Below, piece by piece: positions 11,525 through 21,639 of a DNA stretch of 29,426 nucleotides. The stretch comes from Dicyema japonicum (taxonomy: Eukaryota; Dicyemida; Rhombozoa; Dicyemidae). A model generated the notes under the pieces. The model saw only the letters and a list, made by a program, of their open reading frames with translations, searched no databases and was not told the origin of the DNA. Numbering within the stretch: the stretch's first letter is position 1; each line of letters begins with the position of its first letter. Made by a program: the position numbers and the translations under genes. Location of the stretch: assembly GCA_011109175.1 (NCBI GenBank), contig RDEW01000020.1:976027-1005452 (forward strand). Direction: 5' to 3'.

Positions 11525-11849
11525 CGTCCATCCATATTCGCCATTGTGAAGACTTCTCATTGAAGTAGAGAAAAGGGGAATCCTATACGGCCAGGTACTG
11601 GATATTTCTTGACTCAGGTGAATTTACTTTATATTTATTTGAAAGGGGTTGTTAATAGAGATGAGTTAACATAAGTCCTACCATATGACTTGAACTCTTC
11701 ATCAGTATCCGTACTGAAGTTTTATATACAAGTCTCTAATGCGACTCTTCTTTAAAAAATTAGTCATTTGTCCTGTACCACCATTTTCATTGCCTCAGGA
11801 CGGTTTCTTCGTGCTAAGCTCTTTATTTATATTTATCTTTAGCAAATCG

Positions 11850-13680
11850 TGATAGCTCCTCTTATCTTTTTACTTTCTAGCAGCTACGTCTTCCATAAAA
11901 TCCCCTTTCCTTCCAATTAACACTCAAAGATAGTGTAAGTTACCCAATTCTTTTATGTTACTCAAAGCACAGTTTCTCAGTTAAGAAGTCAAACCCATTG
12001 AAACACGCCATTTACTGATTTCTTTGATGCAATTCTCAAGTCTCTTGTATGATAATTTTTTTGATTTGAATACATCCGAGATTAAGACGTCATCCGCATA
12101 AAGAACAACTACCATACTCTGTGTAGTGGAATATCATCCATGAAAATGTTGATTAGCAAACACCGAACCACGAGGGACTCTTCTCTTCATCTTCACCGGT
12201 TACGATATAAATCCGCCATATTTAATAAATGAATTCCACCCCTAAAGAAGTCCTTAATCCACCTTATTATATCCACAGTGTTTTTGTCTCATGACCTATG
12301 TGACACTCCATTTGGCAGGTATCGCTGTTTTGATATTTGGTTGTTTGTCGCCACCTGGCCCATGCGACAGTTGATTAAGTCAACCAATCATAACTTGACT
12401 TTGAAGCGAATCGGCGTCGTAAAGATCTTTGCGGTATCTTCTGGGATACTGAATAGAAAAGCTTTTTCTATATATACTGAGACCATTAAGGTTCTCTTGT
12501 GTGGATTGGGAGTATTATGAGTTATGTAGTACTTCATAAGGTCATTGAGATTTGGACATGACTCTCGATGTGCAATTAAGCGTGGAGAGCACTTCTTGAG
12601 TTTACTTATCGATTTCTATAATACAGTGGACGAAGTATTAGCTTGTTTTCAGCACGACTTTCCAACGTTCTTTGTTATGTTTTGTGACGTTCAGCTGATT
12701 TATTTTGTTTTGATATACTTTCACTTATTTCCACTGATTGTCTTTGTGCCTTCCTTAGATTATTTCTCGGTTGGATCAGAGCTCGTGTTTCAGAATCAAT
12801 AGGATGCGAGCGACGTTGAGGACAACCCATCGGAATGAATTTTTGCGAGCACGGAATATAATCTCATTGATTTATTACGGCGGCGTCGACTGAGTTGAAA
12901 TCCTCTATCCGGAAACCAAGAAGATTTTTTTTAATAAAATATGTGAATTTAGGCCACAATACCGTGAGAAGTTGACAATAATTTTTGGAGTATGCATCAA
13001 CTTTTATTTTTGTTGAATTCTCATGATGATTTGGTTATGGTAGGTGCGACTACAAGCTGCAAAAAATGTCGGATAAAGTGAGGGAGTCGCCCAGACGGGG
13101 TCCTTGTGTGTTTACTTGAATTGTTGAAACTTATCATGTGTCATAACTGTCGGATATGAGAGCTCCTCGTTGATTCATTTATGGTTAGTATACCAAAAAA
13201 AACTTTGCGTTTAGGTCATTTAGGTCAGAGTGTTTTCCATCCTGGTGAATCGTTTTAGTTTGAGACGGTAGTTGCAGGGACATGATGATGGAGGGGAATG
13301 TACATATTAACTGTGTCAATCGGAGAGAGGGTAGGTGGATTTTCAGAGTTAGTTTTCACAGTGTATTGTTCTGAGGAAAAGGGTCTGAAATACTATTTGA
13401 AATATTGCTAGTCGGGGTATGATTCCTGATCAGTGTAATAAGGCCTCCATCCCTTCCATGACCCTATCTCGTCTGAATACTGAGTATCCGGAAACGTTGA
13501 GTTTGTTCGTCGTAAAATTAGTTGTGGAAAAAAAGCTATATTCACTGAATCTCTGAAGAAAGAGTTGTAGATATGTATTTTCCCTATGATTAGGTGATAG
13601 GGAGTTTACGACTCTTTTCCAGCACATGCGACGTTTAATGTTGCAATATTTTAGTTGCAATTAGCCATACAAATTTTGCT
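11850..13680 (-). mobile_element. Degraded CR1/Jockey-like LINE (endonuclease to reverse transcriptase)
   Basis: Read on the minus strand from 13660: NVSGYSVFRRDR, the start of an APE endonuclease (GYxxxRxDR); then an N-RG-L and a SLTLSDIFCSL-like end (about 13000-13160); a linker; reverse transcriptase motif A VSVYIEKAF (about 12470-12490); IIRWIKDFF (about 12250); VPRGSVF (motif B, about 12170); and LYADDVLIS (catalytic motif C, near 12080-12110), then KRLENCIKEISKWRVSMGL. Stops and frameshifts separate these pieces, so it is inactive. Order and spacing fit a single element. Confidence 0.65.
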
Positions 13681-14033
13681 TGAATATTGTAAAAAAGTGG
13701 ATAAAAGTAATAAACCTAAGTGGTTGTAAATAATTAAGTCAGCTGTCTGTTAAAATTGATTAGTTTTGTGTAAAAACATTCCATATGCTGTATAGAGTCT
13801 CTTATAATAGTACTTGAACACTAGCTAGATATGGATAATACAAATCCATCATTCTATTCAGAAGAAATAACTCTCTACGAATATATACGTAATTATTTAA
13901 CAATTTCCATGCTGTCGCTCGGGCAACTCAACTGGTTGTTTCATGACAGTCCGCATTGTCATGAATGGTGTATGAGATTAGCATTGATTATATACTTAAC
14001 TATATATTCACTACATATCGAATTACCGTGCTT

Positions 14034-17000
14034 ATGAATAATAAAGCTTCTAAAAAAGAGACTGTGGAATCTAATGTGCCACAAGTGATATCTCCACCCT
14101 CACGATTCGGTCGTCGAGACTGCATTCTGCCTTCTGAAATGAAACCATGCGTCCAAGTCCATAAAAAATTAAAAATGGCAAACAGGTTTGACTAATTAGT
14201 ACAAAAGGCATAACAAATTAGCGATTATTCAATATTAATTATAATTTGGCTAATTGGGACCGTTAAATCAATTTGGCTTTATATTTCCCTCTTTACTCTT
14301 AGAAACAAAAGGATTTCCCTAAAGAGTCAGTTTATTAGAGCTGTTTCCAAAACGAGTTTAATGTATCAAAACAAAAATGAACAATTGAAAATTATACACA
14401 CCGCAAAACTACCACAAAGGAAGTACAAGTCTCTCTACATCTTCAGTGAAGACAACGTGTTCAGGAAATACACAAAAATGATCATAGACTGGGGATATCC
14501 TTTTTAAACATTATTAATCATTTTATAACATTTTCCTTAATTTTTACTCCATTCGAATACATGATCCTCCTCTCCATCATTGCAAACTGCGTTGTCCTTG
14601 CCCTTGATGAACATCTACCGGAGGGGGACACTACTTCTTTGTCTCTCAAGCTTGTTTTTACTTCATTTATATTTTAGGAACAAACTGAAAAGTTTTTCTT
14701 GGGTATTTTCTGTGCCGAAGCATTCCTCAAAATTATTACATTCGGATTTGTACTCCACCCGGGGGCTTATTTGAGGAATATTTGGAATATTATGGACTTT
14801 ATTGTCGTTGTGAGTGGGTACTCTACTGTTTAAGGATTACAGATTGATATCTCTGTTCGCATCCCCCGTGACTTTCGATTTACGAACATTGAGGGCAATA
14901 CGAGTGCTCCGTCCTCTAAAGTTAATATCAGGAATTCCAAGTCAGTTTACTAAAAACTCTTTAGGTCTTCAAGTGGTTCTGCAGTCCATAGTGAGAGCCA
15001 TGGCCCCTCTTCTTCAGATTGCTCTCCTTGTCTTGTTTGCCATCGTTATTTTTGCCATAATTGGACTCGAATTCTACAACGGAATATTCCACAGAACATG
15101 CTTCAAACAAAGTACCTACTATGCCTAACAAAGATGAAATATTTATCCCCCAGGGAGAAATGAATCCTGTCACGTGTCTTTCAGAGGGATTGAGTGGGGG
15201 TTATACCTGTCCAGTCAACACCACGTGTCGTGAATATTATATTGGACCGAATTATGGAATTACCAGCTTCGACAATATAGGATTCGCAATGTTGACTGTT
15301 TTTCAGTGTATAACTATGGAAGGATGGACCACTCTGATGTACCATGTTTGAAGGGAGATCTCACTTTTAGACCAACGATGCTCTAGGAAGTCTATTCAAT
15401 TGGCTCTATTTTATTCCTTTAATAATTATCGGATCCTTTTTCATGCTGAATCTTGTTCTTGGTGTACTAAGCGGGTAAATTACGTTAACATGGAGTAAAG
15501 TGAGTTCGCCAAGGAAAGAATTCGTGTAGAAAATAGAAGATCTTTTTTTAATTTACGAAAAAACCAGCAGATGGAACAAGAATCGGCTGCCTATATCGAG
15601 TGGTTGTTTAAAGCAGGTTTTCGTCATCTCTGATTGTTAGAGGAAGTCGAATTGGAACAGATAAGATCATTTCCAAACGGTGGTAATAATTGTAATATTT
15701 GTTCAGTGAGGGTGGACTGGAATGAAATCTTTAATATCGCCAAAAAACGAGGACTAATTGGAATTAAAGGTTTACTTTGTAGGTAATTGTAGCAAAGAGT
15801 AAGTTCTGGGAATTAGAGAAAACCCTAAGGTGAATATAAAATTTATTAAAGGATAAATATTCGTAAAATTGTGAAAAGTCAATTTGCTTATTGGACTGTC
15901 ATTGTGTTGGTCTTTCTCAACACAATTTGTATATCCTTAGAGCATTATAACCAGCCTGACTGGCTCACTGAATTTCTTGGTTGTTTTGTTGTAATGTTTG
16001 AGTATTTTCTGAACTTACCTTCTTGGGTTTGTTTATTCTGGAAATGGTCCTCAAAATGTATGGATTGGGGTTCAAATTATACTTTGCCAGTTCATTTAAT
16101 ATATTCGACTGTGTGGTACTTTGTGTATACAACCGAGGTTATATTCTGTGGAATATTTGAAATTATATATTCGTCTTTTTACCCAGAGACCTCACTGGGA
16201 GTCTCGGTTCTGCGGGCTCTTCGACTTCTTAGGATATTTAAAGTTACCAGGTATGATTGATCAAATTACTTTAAGGTATTGGGCGTCTCTAAGAAATCTG
16301 GTGGTTTCTCTCTTAAGCAGTATGCACTCTATTCTCAGTCTTCTATTTCTCATATTCCTATTTATCGTGATCTTCTCTCTTCTAGGAATGCAAATATTTG
16401 GAGGAAGGCATAGTTGTTACTTTATTGTAGTTGGAACTTTGATGATGAGAAACCTTATTCCAATTTTGATTCATTTTTCATGGCTGTTCTCACTGTTTTC
16501 CAAGTTGTGTTTTTTAATCATAAAGATAATAACGGGGGAGGACTGGAATGAGGTTATGTACAACGGAATCAGATCTCAGGGAGGATCAGGAGGTTCTGGC
16601 ATGCTATATTCCCTCTATTTTATAATCCTCGTGGTTATTGGCAACTGTACAGATTATTGTTCACCACAGATGCACTACTCAATGTCTTTTTGGCTATAGC
16701 AGTGGACAATTTGGCCAATGCACAAGAGTTGACTGCCGCCCAAGAAGAGGAGGAGGTAAAAAAAGATGAGGTGTCAGTTATATACAAATTTAAAGGCGAG
16801 AAATGACATCAAATATATGTTTTCCGAAAAAATAGACCAAGAGGTAGTCGGAGATATTTTTAGTATCAGAATAAGACTGAGGAGCAAAGAGCCTTTGATA
16901 ACATAGGCCAAGAGGAGGAAGTCACAGGGACAGGATTTCAACCAAAGCCAATGTTGCCATATAGCTCATTTTTCATATTCAGTTCTACAAATCCGTATTT

Positions 17001-20000
17001 TTGATAAATATGTAAGAATTCGTTTGTTTTGTCACAATGTGGTGAATCTGAAATACTTTGATCTGTTCATAATGATAACGATTATTGTAAGCAGCATTTC
17101 ATTGGCCACTGAGGATCCAGTAAATCCGAATTCAATGCAAAATCAGATCCTAAACTATTTTGATTTCATTTTCACTGGTATTTTCGCTGTAGAAATGGTT
17201 TTTAAGGTTTTTTGTACAATCATGTTAGATTATTGACCTTGGAGTAATCCTTCACCCTGAATCGTATTTCAGAGATCTCTGGAATATCCTTGACTCGATA
17301 GTCGTGGTTTGTGCCCTCATCTCATATCCTTTAAAGTTTGTGAGTGACTCTACTTTAGAAATTTAGACAAAGGCGCTAAGAATCTCAACACGATTAAAGC
17401 ATTGAGAGTATTCCGTGTCCTCAGACCACTCAAGACTATCAACAGAATTCCAAAACTGAAAGTAAAGACTTTTATGAATTTAAGGCTGTTTTTGATTGTG
17501 TTGTTAATTCACTTAAAAATGTATTAAATATTCTGCTTGTTTATACGCTCTTCCAATTCATTTTCTCTGTGATTGCTGTTCAACTTTTTAAAGGCAAGTT
17601 TTTCCACTGTACTGACCCTTTGATGAGGACGCCTGACTTGTGCAAGTTTGAGAGTGTGCTTGATGGTTTAGGGGACAGTTTGTCGTCTATGATGATATTG
17701 GTAATCCTGTTTCAGTGGAAAACAGAGAATGGAAGAATCACCAGTTCAACTATGACAATGCTATTGACGCGTTCCTAACATTATTCACAGTTACAACGGG
17801 GGATGGATGGCCTCAGTAATATTGAACTTATTTTTGAGGATTCTCCAAATGTCAATGGACTCAACCTTCGAGAATCTTGGCCCTTCTATGTTGTACCGCA
17901 AGGAAATGGCCATTTTCTATATTGTCTTTTTTATAATATTTCCATTCTTTTTTGTGAACATTTTCGTGGCCCTAATCATAATTACATTCCAAGAACAGGG
18001 GGACAGTGAATTAGCTGATACAGAAATAGATAAGAATCAGGTATCCCTTAATATTAAAACATGTAGAAACAATGCATGGAATTTGTGATATCTGCTAAGC
18101 CTTTAAGTCGATTCCGTCCCCCAGTGACCTCCTTTCGGTACAAAATATGGAGAATAGTGGTTTCCCCAATATTCGAATATTTCATTATGGTGATGATAGC
18201 CATAAACACAGTAACCCTCATGATGAGAGTTTAAATTGCCATTACATTAAGATTTATGTAACCAATCCAACAGCAAAGACCACCCTATATGAGAACATTT
18301 TAATATACTTTAATACAGTCATATCAGTCATGTTCACTGTTGAGTCTCTACTCAAAATGATTGCTTTTGGCTTTAGAGTTTGGTGGGTTTATAGTTTAGA
18401 ATTACTTTCGTGATAAATGGAATCTATTCGATTTTATAACCGTTCTAGGCAGCATCACTGATGTGGTGGTGTCTGAAATAAATAATGTGGATTATATGCT
18501 TATTGATAGACTGAGTTTATCAATTTAGGTTTTCTCCGTCTCTTTCGTGCTGCCAGACTAATAAAACTTCTTCGTCAAGGTTATACCATCCGTATTCTCA
18601 TTTGGACGTTTGTTCAATCATTTAAGGTTGGTCTTACAATCACATTTACAGGCTCTCCCATATGTCTGTCTTTTGATTGCAATGCTCTTCTTTATTTACG
18701 CTATTATTGGAATGCAGGCATATTTCGTGCTTATTTAGCTTTTTGGCAACATTGAACTCAACTCGATGACTGAAATTAACAGACACAACAATTTTAGAAC
18801 CTTTTCTCAGTCATTGATTCTCCTGTTTAGGTGATGTAGTATTTAATACAAGATGTGCCACAGGAGAAAGCTGGCAGCTAGTAATGGTTTCCTGTTTGGC
18901 TGGAAGTAATTGTGATCCCAATGCTGGGGGTAAAGGAGAGTGTGGAGGTACTGTCGCATATTTTTACTTCACTTCTTTCATGTTCCTCTGTTCGTTTCTT
19001 GTCACATTATAAATTTATTCATAGATGCTTAATTTATTCGTGGCTGTCATTATGGATAATTTCGATTATTTGACACGTGACTCGTCCATACTTGGTCCTC
19101 ATCATCTCGATGAGTACATCCGGGTGTGGGGAGACTTTGACCCTGACGCCACGTGTATAATATATTTACGTTTAGAGGAAAACTCCACCACTCCAAACTA
19201 TACGAACTGTTAAGGAATATGGAACCCCCACTCGGATTCGGGAAAAAATGTCCCAATAGAGTGGGCTATTTGGTTGAATTTCATAATTATCCGTAGAAAC
19301 TGATTCGAATGAATATGCCCGTGGCTGAAGACGGAACTGTGGCTTTCACAACTACTTTATTTGCACTAATAAGGGAGTCTTTGGAAATAAAAGTGGATAA
19401 AGGTTTGATTAATCGCTTTCTCAGAAAATCTAATGGAAAACAAAGACGAGGAATTGAGAGCAGTTCTGAAGAAAATGAGGGGAGTTCAGTCAAAAAAATT
19501 ACTAAATTTACTGGTTCCCCCACATAGTGGTATTTAAGTTACAAATATTTTAGAGATCTGTGCGGGTAAAATGACTGTAGGAAAGATATTTGCCTTATTT
19601 TTGATGGCAGAGAATCGAGTCATACGGAAAATGAAAGAGAGGGATATTATTCAGGTAAATATTATTATAATATTAGAATGTGAGTAACGATAATGTAAAA
19701 TTCATAAATTTACATTAAGATGAATTCTCAGTGGATATTTAGGAAGATATACAACAGAATGAGTAACCAAAAACAAAACTCGATATCCTCGTATTCTAGA
19801 AAAAGCGAGTATTTTTTATTCTAATACAGAAATATATTAGTCAATACTCCCACTGGTAGTTTTCTGTCCACGGTCTCTATTTTTTTGTAAAATAGGAGCC
19901 AATTATGAGTTTTGTGAAAACTGCCTCTCAGAAACTAAGTAACCGTTTGATTGCCTCATAATTTACAGAGAAAGAAAAGGAAGAGATTAAACGTTCTAAA

Positions 20001-20129
20001 AGAGCCCTTCCTACAATTAAGGATATAAAGAGAAGACCGAGCAAAAGGAGAAAACTACCACCAATTCCAAACAAAATCATCATAGAAGGAAATGAAACAT
20101 CAACTGATCATCTACAGTGGGAAATATAA
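14034..20129 (+). CDS. Voltage-gated calcium channel alpha1 subunit, Cav2 type, about 43 exons
   Basis: Pore-forming plasma-membrane channel with four repeats of six segments, about 1632 aa in my model. Repeat I runs from [14 protein letters not shown] to the pore [10 protein letters not shown]; the AID-like segment is near 15560-15650; repeat II has the S4 [16 protein letters not shown] and pore ITGEDWNEV; repeat III starts at [15 protein letters not shown], with S4 [14 protein letters not shown] and pore TTGDGWPQ; repeat IV has S4 [18 protein letters not shown] and pore [34 protein letters not shown] and [16 protein letters not shown] point to Cav2 rather than Cav1 or Cav3. Inferred introns: 42, nearly all 21-30 nt; outliers are 14186-14338, 14495-14547 (AT-AC) and 19655-19719. 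Phases agree throughout and the sum is divisible by three. The start (MNNKASKK) is uncertain, since an upstream ORF at 13831-14037 could supply another first exon. The C-terminus is short, basic and ends at 20129. Confidence 0.93.
14495..14547 (+). other. Probable U12-type AT-AC intron of the Cav2 gene (53 nt)
   Basis: Between the exon ending IIDWG and the exon starting PFEYMILL there is neither a usable GT nor AG. The sequence instead begins ATATCCTTTT, the consensus U12-type 5' splice site, contains TTTTCCTTAAT at 14531-14541, close to the U12 branch consensus, and ends in AC at 14547. Removing exactly 14495-14547 joins the frame into DWG-PFEYM, as in Cav channels. Minor AT-AC introns are known in this region of voltage-gated sodium and calcium channel genes of other animals. 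The distance from branch A to AC is short, about 7 nt. Confidence 0.85.
16408..16430 (+). other. GC-AG mini-intron of Cav2 (23 nt)
   Basis: Exon ends GGAGGAAG, then GCATAG...TTGTAG, then TTGGAACTTTGATGAT. No GT donor in reach gives the required frame change (length 2 modulo 3). Using AG|GC at 16408 yields [19 protein letters not shown], aligning with the Cav2 pore loop of repeat II. Confidence 0.75.
17701..17715 (+). other. Intron-like 15-nt segment within Cav2 coding sequence
   Basis: GTAATCCTGTTTCAG has a canonical donor and acceptor, but it is in frame (GNPVS) and lies in the variable extracellular loop of repeat III, so I treat it as coding. If spliced it would leave YDDI-VENREW, also in frame. 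Confidence 0.3.
18718..18738 (+). other. GC-AG mini-intron of Cav2 (21 nt)
   Basis: The exon ends IIGMQ (CAG), followed by GCATATTTCG...TTATTTAG, then CTTTTTGGCAACATT (LFGNI). The 21 nt contain an in-frame TAG at their own 3' end, so they must be removed. The only donor fitting family alignment (GMQ-xFGNI) is GC. It is tied with the 19809-19829 intron as the shortest in the window. Confidence 0.75.
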
Positions 20130-20198
20130 TTAATTCAATTTATCAATAATTATTAACATCTCTCATTTGATACGCATTTGTGACTGTGTTTTACATTA

Positions 20199-20399
20199 CT
20201 AGTTAGTTACTTCAAACTCACTAACGTATATGAGGCCGACTACCATAAAGAGTCCAACCGAGATGTTGACTGCTCCCAAAAGTCCCTTAGAGTCATTGAT
20301 GGTCATGTTTTTATTGATAATATCATCAAACTGGTTAGGTACAGAAAACAAAAACTCAGATCCATTACGGAGGTGGAAATGATTGTCATGGAATCTCAA
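20199..20399 (-). CDS. Possible 3' exon with one membrane segment, unknown family
   Basis: Open minus-strand frame ending in TAG at 20199. It contains SVPNQFDDIINKNMTINDSKG, a hydrophobic stretch LLGAVNISVGLFMVVGLIYV and the end SEFEVTN. Just upstream on the minus strand lies a pyrimidine-rich acceptor-like site followed by GATGG near 20470, so further small exons may be present, but I could not fit them in a consistent way. It may be a separate gene lying between Cav2 and the 20590-21152 gene, or a chance ORF. Function unknown. Confidence 0.3.
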   Translation of the reverse strand: MRFHDNHFHLRNGSEFLFSVPNQFDDIINKNMTINDSKGLLGAVNISVGLFMVVGLIYVSEFEVTN

Positions 20400-20589
20400 T
20401 CATGGTTGTTAAAATAACATCAAAGTTAGCTTACTATTCAAGAATTTAAGCGAATCTCGTTCGCCATCCTGAAAGGAAATAACCACGCAGTTAGGGCAGC
20501 CGCTATATCACCGCTTACTCTTATTTAATTAATTCTAATTTTAAAGAGTAGAAAATAAAGTATTAATGTTTTAATGTTAAATTGTTATT

Positions 20590-21152
20590 TTAAGTTGATT
20601 CCTTGTTGTTTTTGTTGAATATGAACCAGATAGTCATGTAAACAAGAAATATGAATATCATAAGCATTTGATAGAAGGAGAATAAAAATGCATGCGTGTA
20701 GTAATATCTGTCGCAATAAAGTTGGTTCACAATGAATCCATTGAATGTAACATAGAGTTCATTACTCGAGTGAATTGGGGAATTGCGAATAATCACAGCA
20801 TCTAATGATTATTATATTGTCCAACTTGCTATACTGAGGGATAAAGTCAGTAAACCAAATATCACTAATAAAATATCAGAAATTAAGGTCGACTTTCTGG
20901 TGGATGAAGGGAAAAAAGAAGAGAAGAAAATAACTAGGACAAACAGAAAGCCAGACACTCCATTTGAAATTGTAAGCTTTGGTGAATTTGGGTTGAGAGG
21001 ACATCTATAAAGTGAGTGCGTTCCTCAAATAAAGTAATTCCAAACCTGAGGCATAAAAGAAAATCGATTGTAAAAAGATAGAGATAAGTCCAGCTGTGAA
21101 TATAAAATATCCTAAAATAATTCTAAAATATAGAATGAAATTACATTTTCAT
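20590..21152 (-). CDS. Putative small four-TM protein (tetraspan/MARVEL-like), 4 exons
   Basis: Not recognised with confidence. Proposed minus-strand exons: 21145-21152, 21046-21122, 20826-21023, 20590-20801; introns 22, 22 and 24 nt, all GT-AG. The total is 495 nt (164 aa) and in frame. Predicted hydrophobic segments: one straight after the start (ILGYFIFTAGLISIFLQSIF), a second (GVSGFLFVLVIFFSFF) followed by a charged turn SSTRKS, a third (ISDILLVIFGLLTLSLSIA), a ~40-residue loop with a single Cys, then a fourth (YQMLMIFIFLVYMTIWFIF) and the end NKNNKEST. Topology and the D in the third segment recall synaptogyrin/synaptophysin-type MARVEL proteins, but also other tetraspans. It converges on the Cav2 3' end 460 bp away. 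Confidence 0.55.
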
Positions 21153-21639
21153 TACAATTATGTGCGATTCACATCATTTATACTATTAGAATTAAGTAGG
21201 AATAAATAGGAATTAATTCAGGAAATATTTTTGAGGATTTATTATTTTATTTGATTGCCCAGATTACAATAAAAACTCAATTCCTCAGTATTCCATCATT
21301 CTGTAAGACTGATAAAATATTTATAATAGATTGAAGGTTAATCAATGTAATTATTCGGAGGATCGATTTTCTAACAAATAGACAGTATCCTCCCTTGGTT
21401 ATAGGCAAGGAGAAAAGATTGGTGGTTAATAGTAAGCACTCACTTCGCATTTTGCACAGGGCAGCAAATCCCTCCCCATTCTGCGGATAAGGTCTTCAAG
21501 TGATGAGGGGAGTAGTTTTTCTAGTTTCCCGAGATTACTAGTAGTAGTCAAAGACTGAATGTCGCTGATTTTCTATTTGTTCGTCCAGGACAGATTGATT
21601 CCCCATGACCCACAGGCATAGCTGACAGATGACTCAATG

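Noticed and set aside
12284-12310. NGVSHRS on the minus strand as reverse transcriptase motif B
   Set aside because: It is too far from the YADD motif; VPRGSVF near 12170 has the right spacing, so this is probably chance.
12545-12802. Hydrophobic plus-strand frame with several Phe/Tyr-rich stretches
   Set aside because: Lies antisense to the LINE at 11850-13680, so it is most likely a shadow of that element.
13831-14037. Open frame starting MDNTNPSFYSEEITLYEY just before Cav2
   Set aside because: It could be an alternative first exon of Cav2, but I found no splice that joins it convincingly to MNNKASKK or the SLYIFSEDN exon, and the sequence has no family match.
14303-14338. Earlier acceptor (14302) for Cav2 intron 1
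   Set aside because: Both acceptors keep the frame (difference 36 nt). I chose 14338 arbitrarily because [11 protein letters not shown] resembles the Cav2 RARTMALYN region; not decidable here.
18041-18066. Second U12-type intron candidate (starts GTATCCCTTAA)
   Set aside because: The 5' site has an extra C relative to GTATCCTTT, the length is 26 nt and there is no separate branch motif; treated as an ordinary mini-intron.
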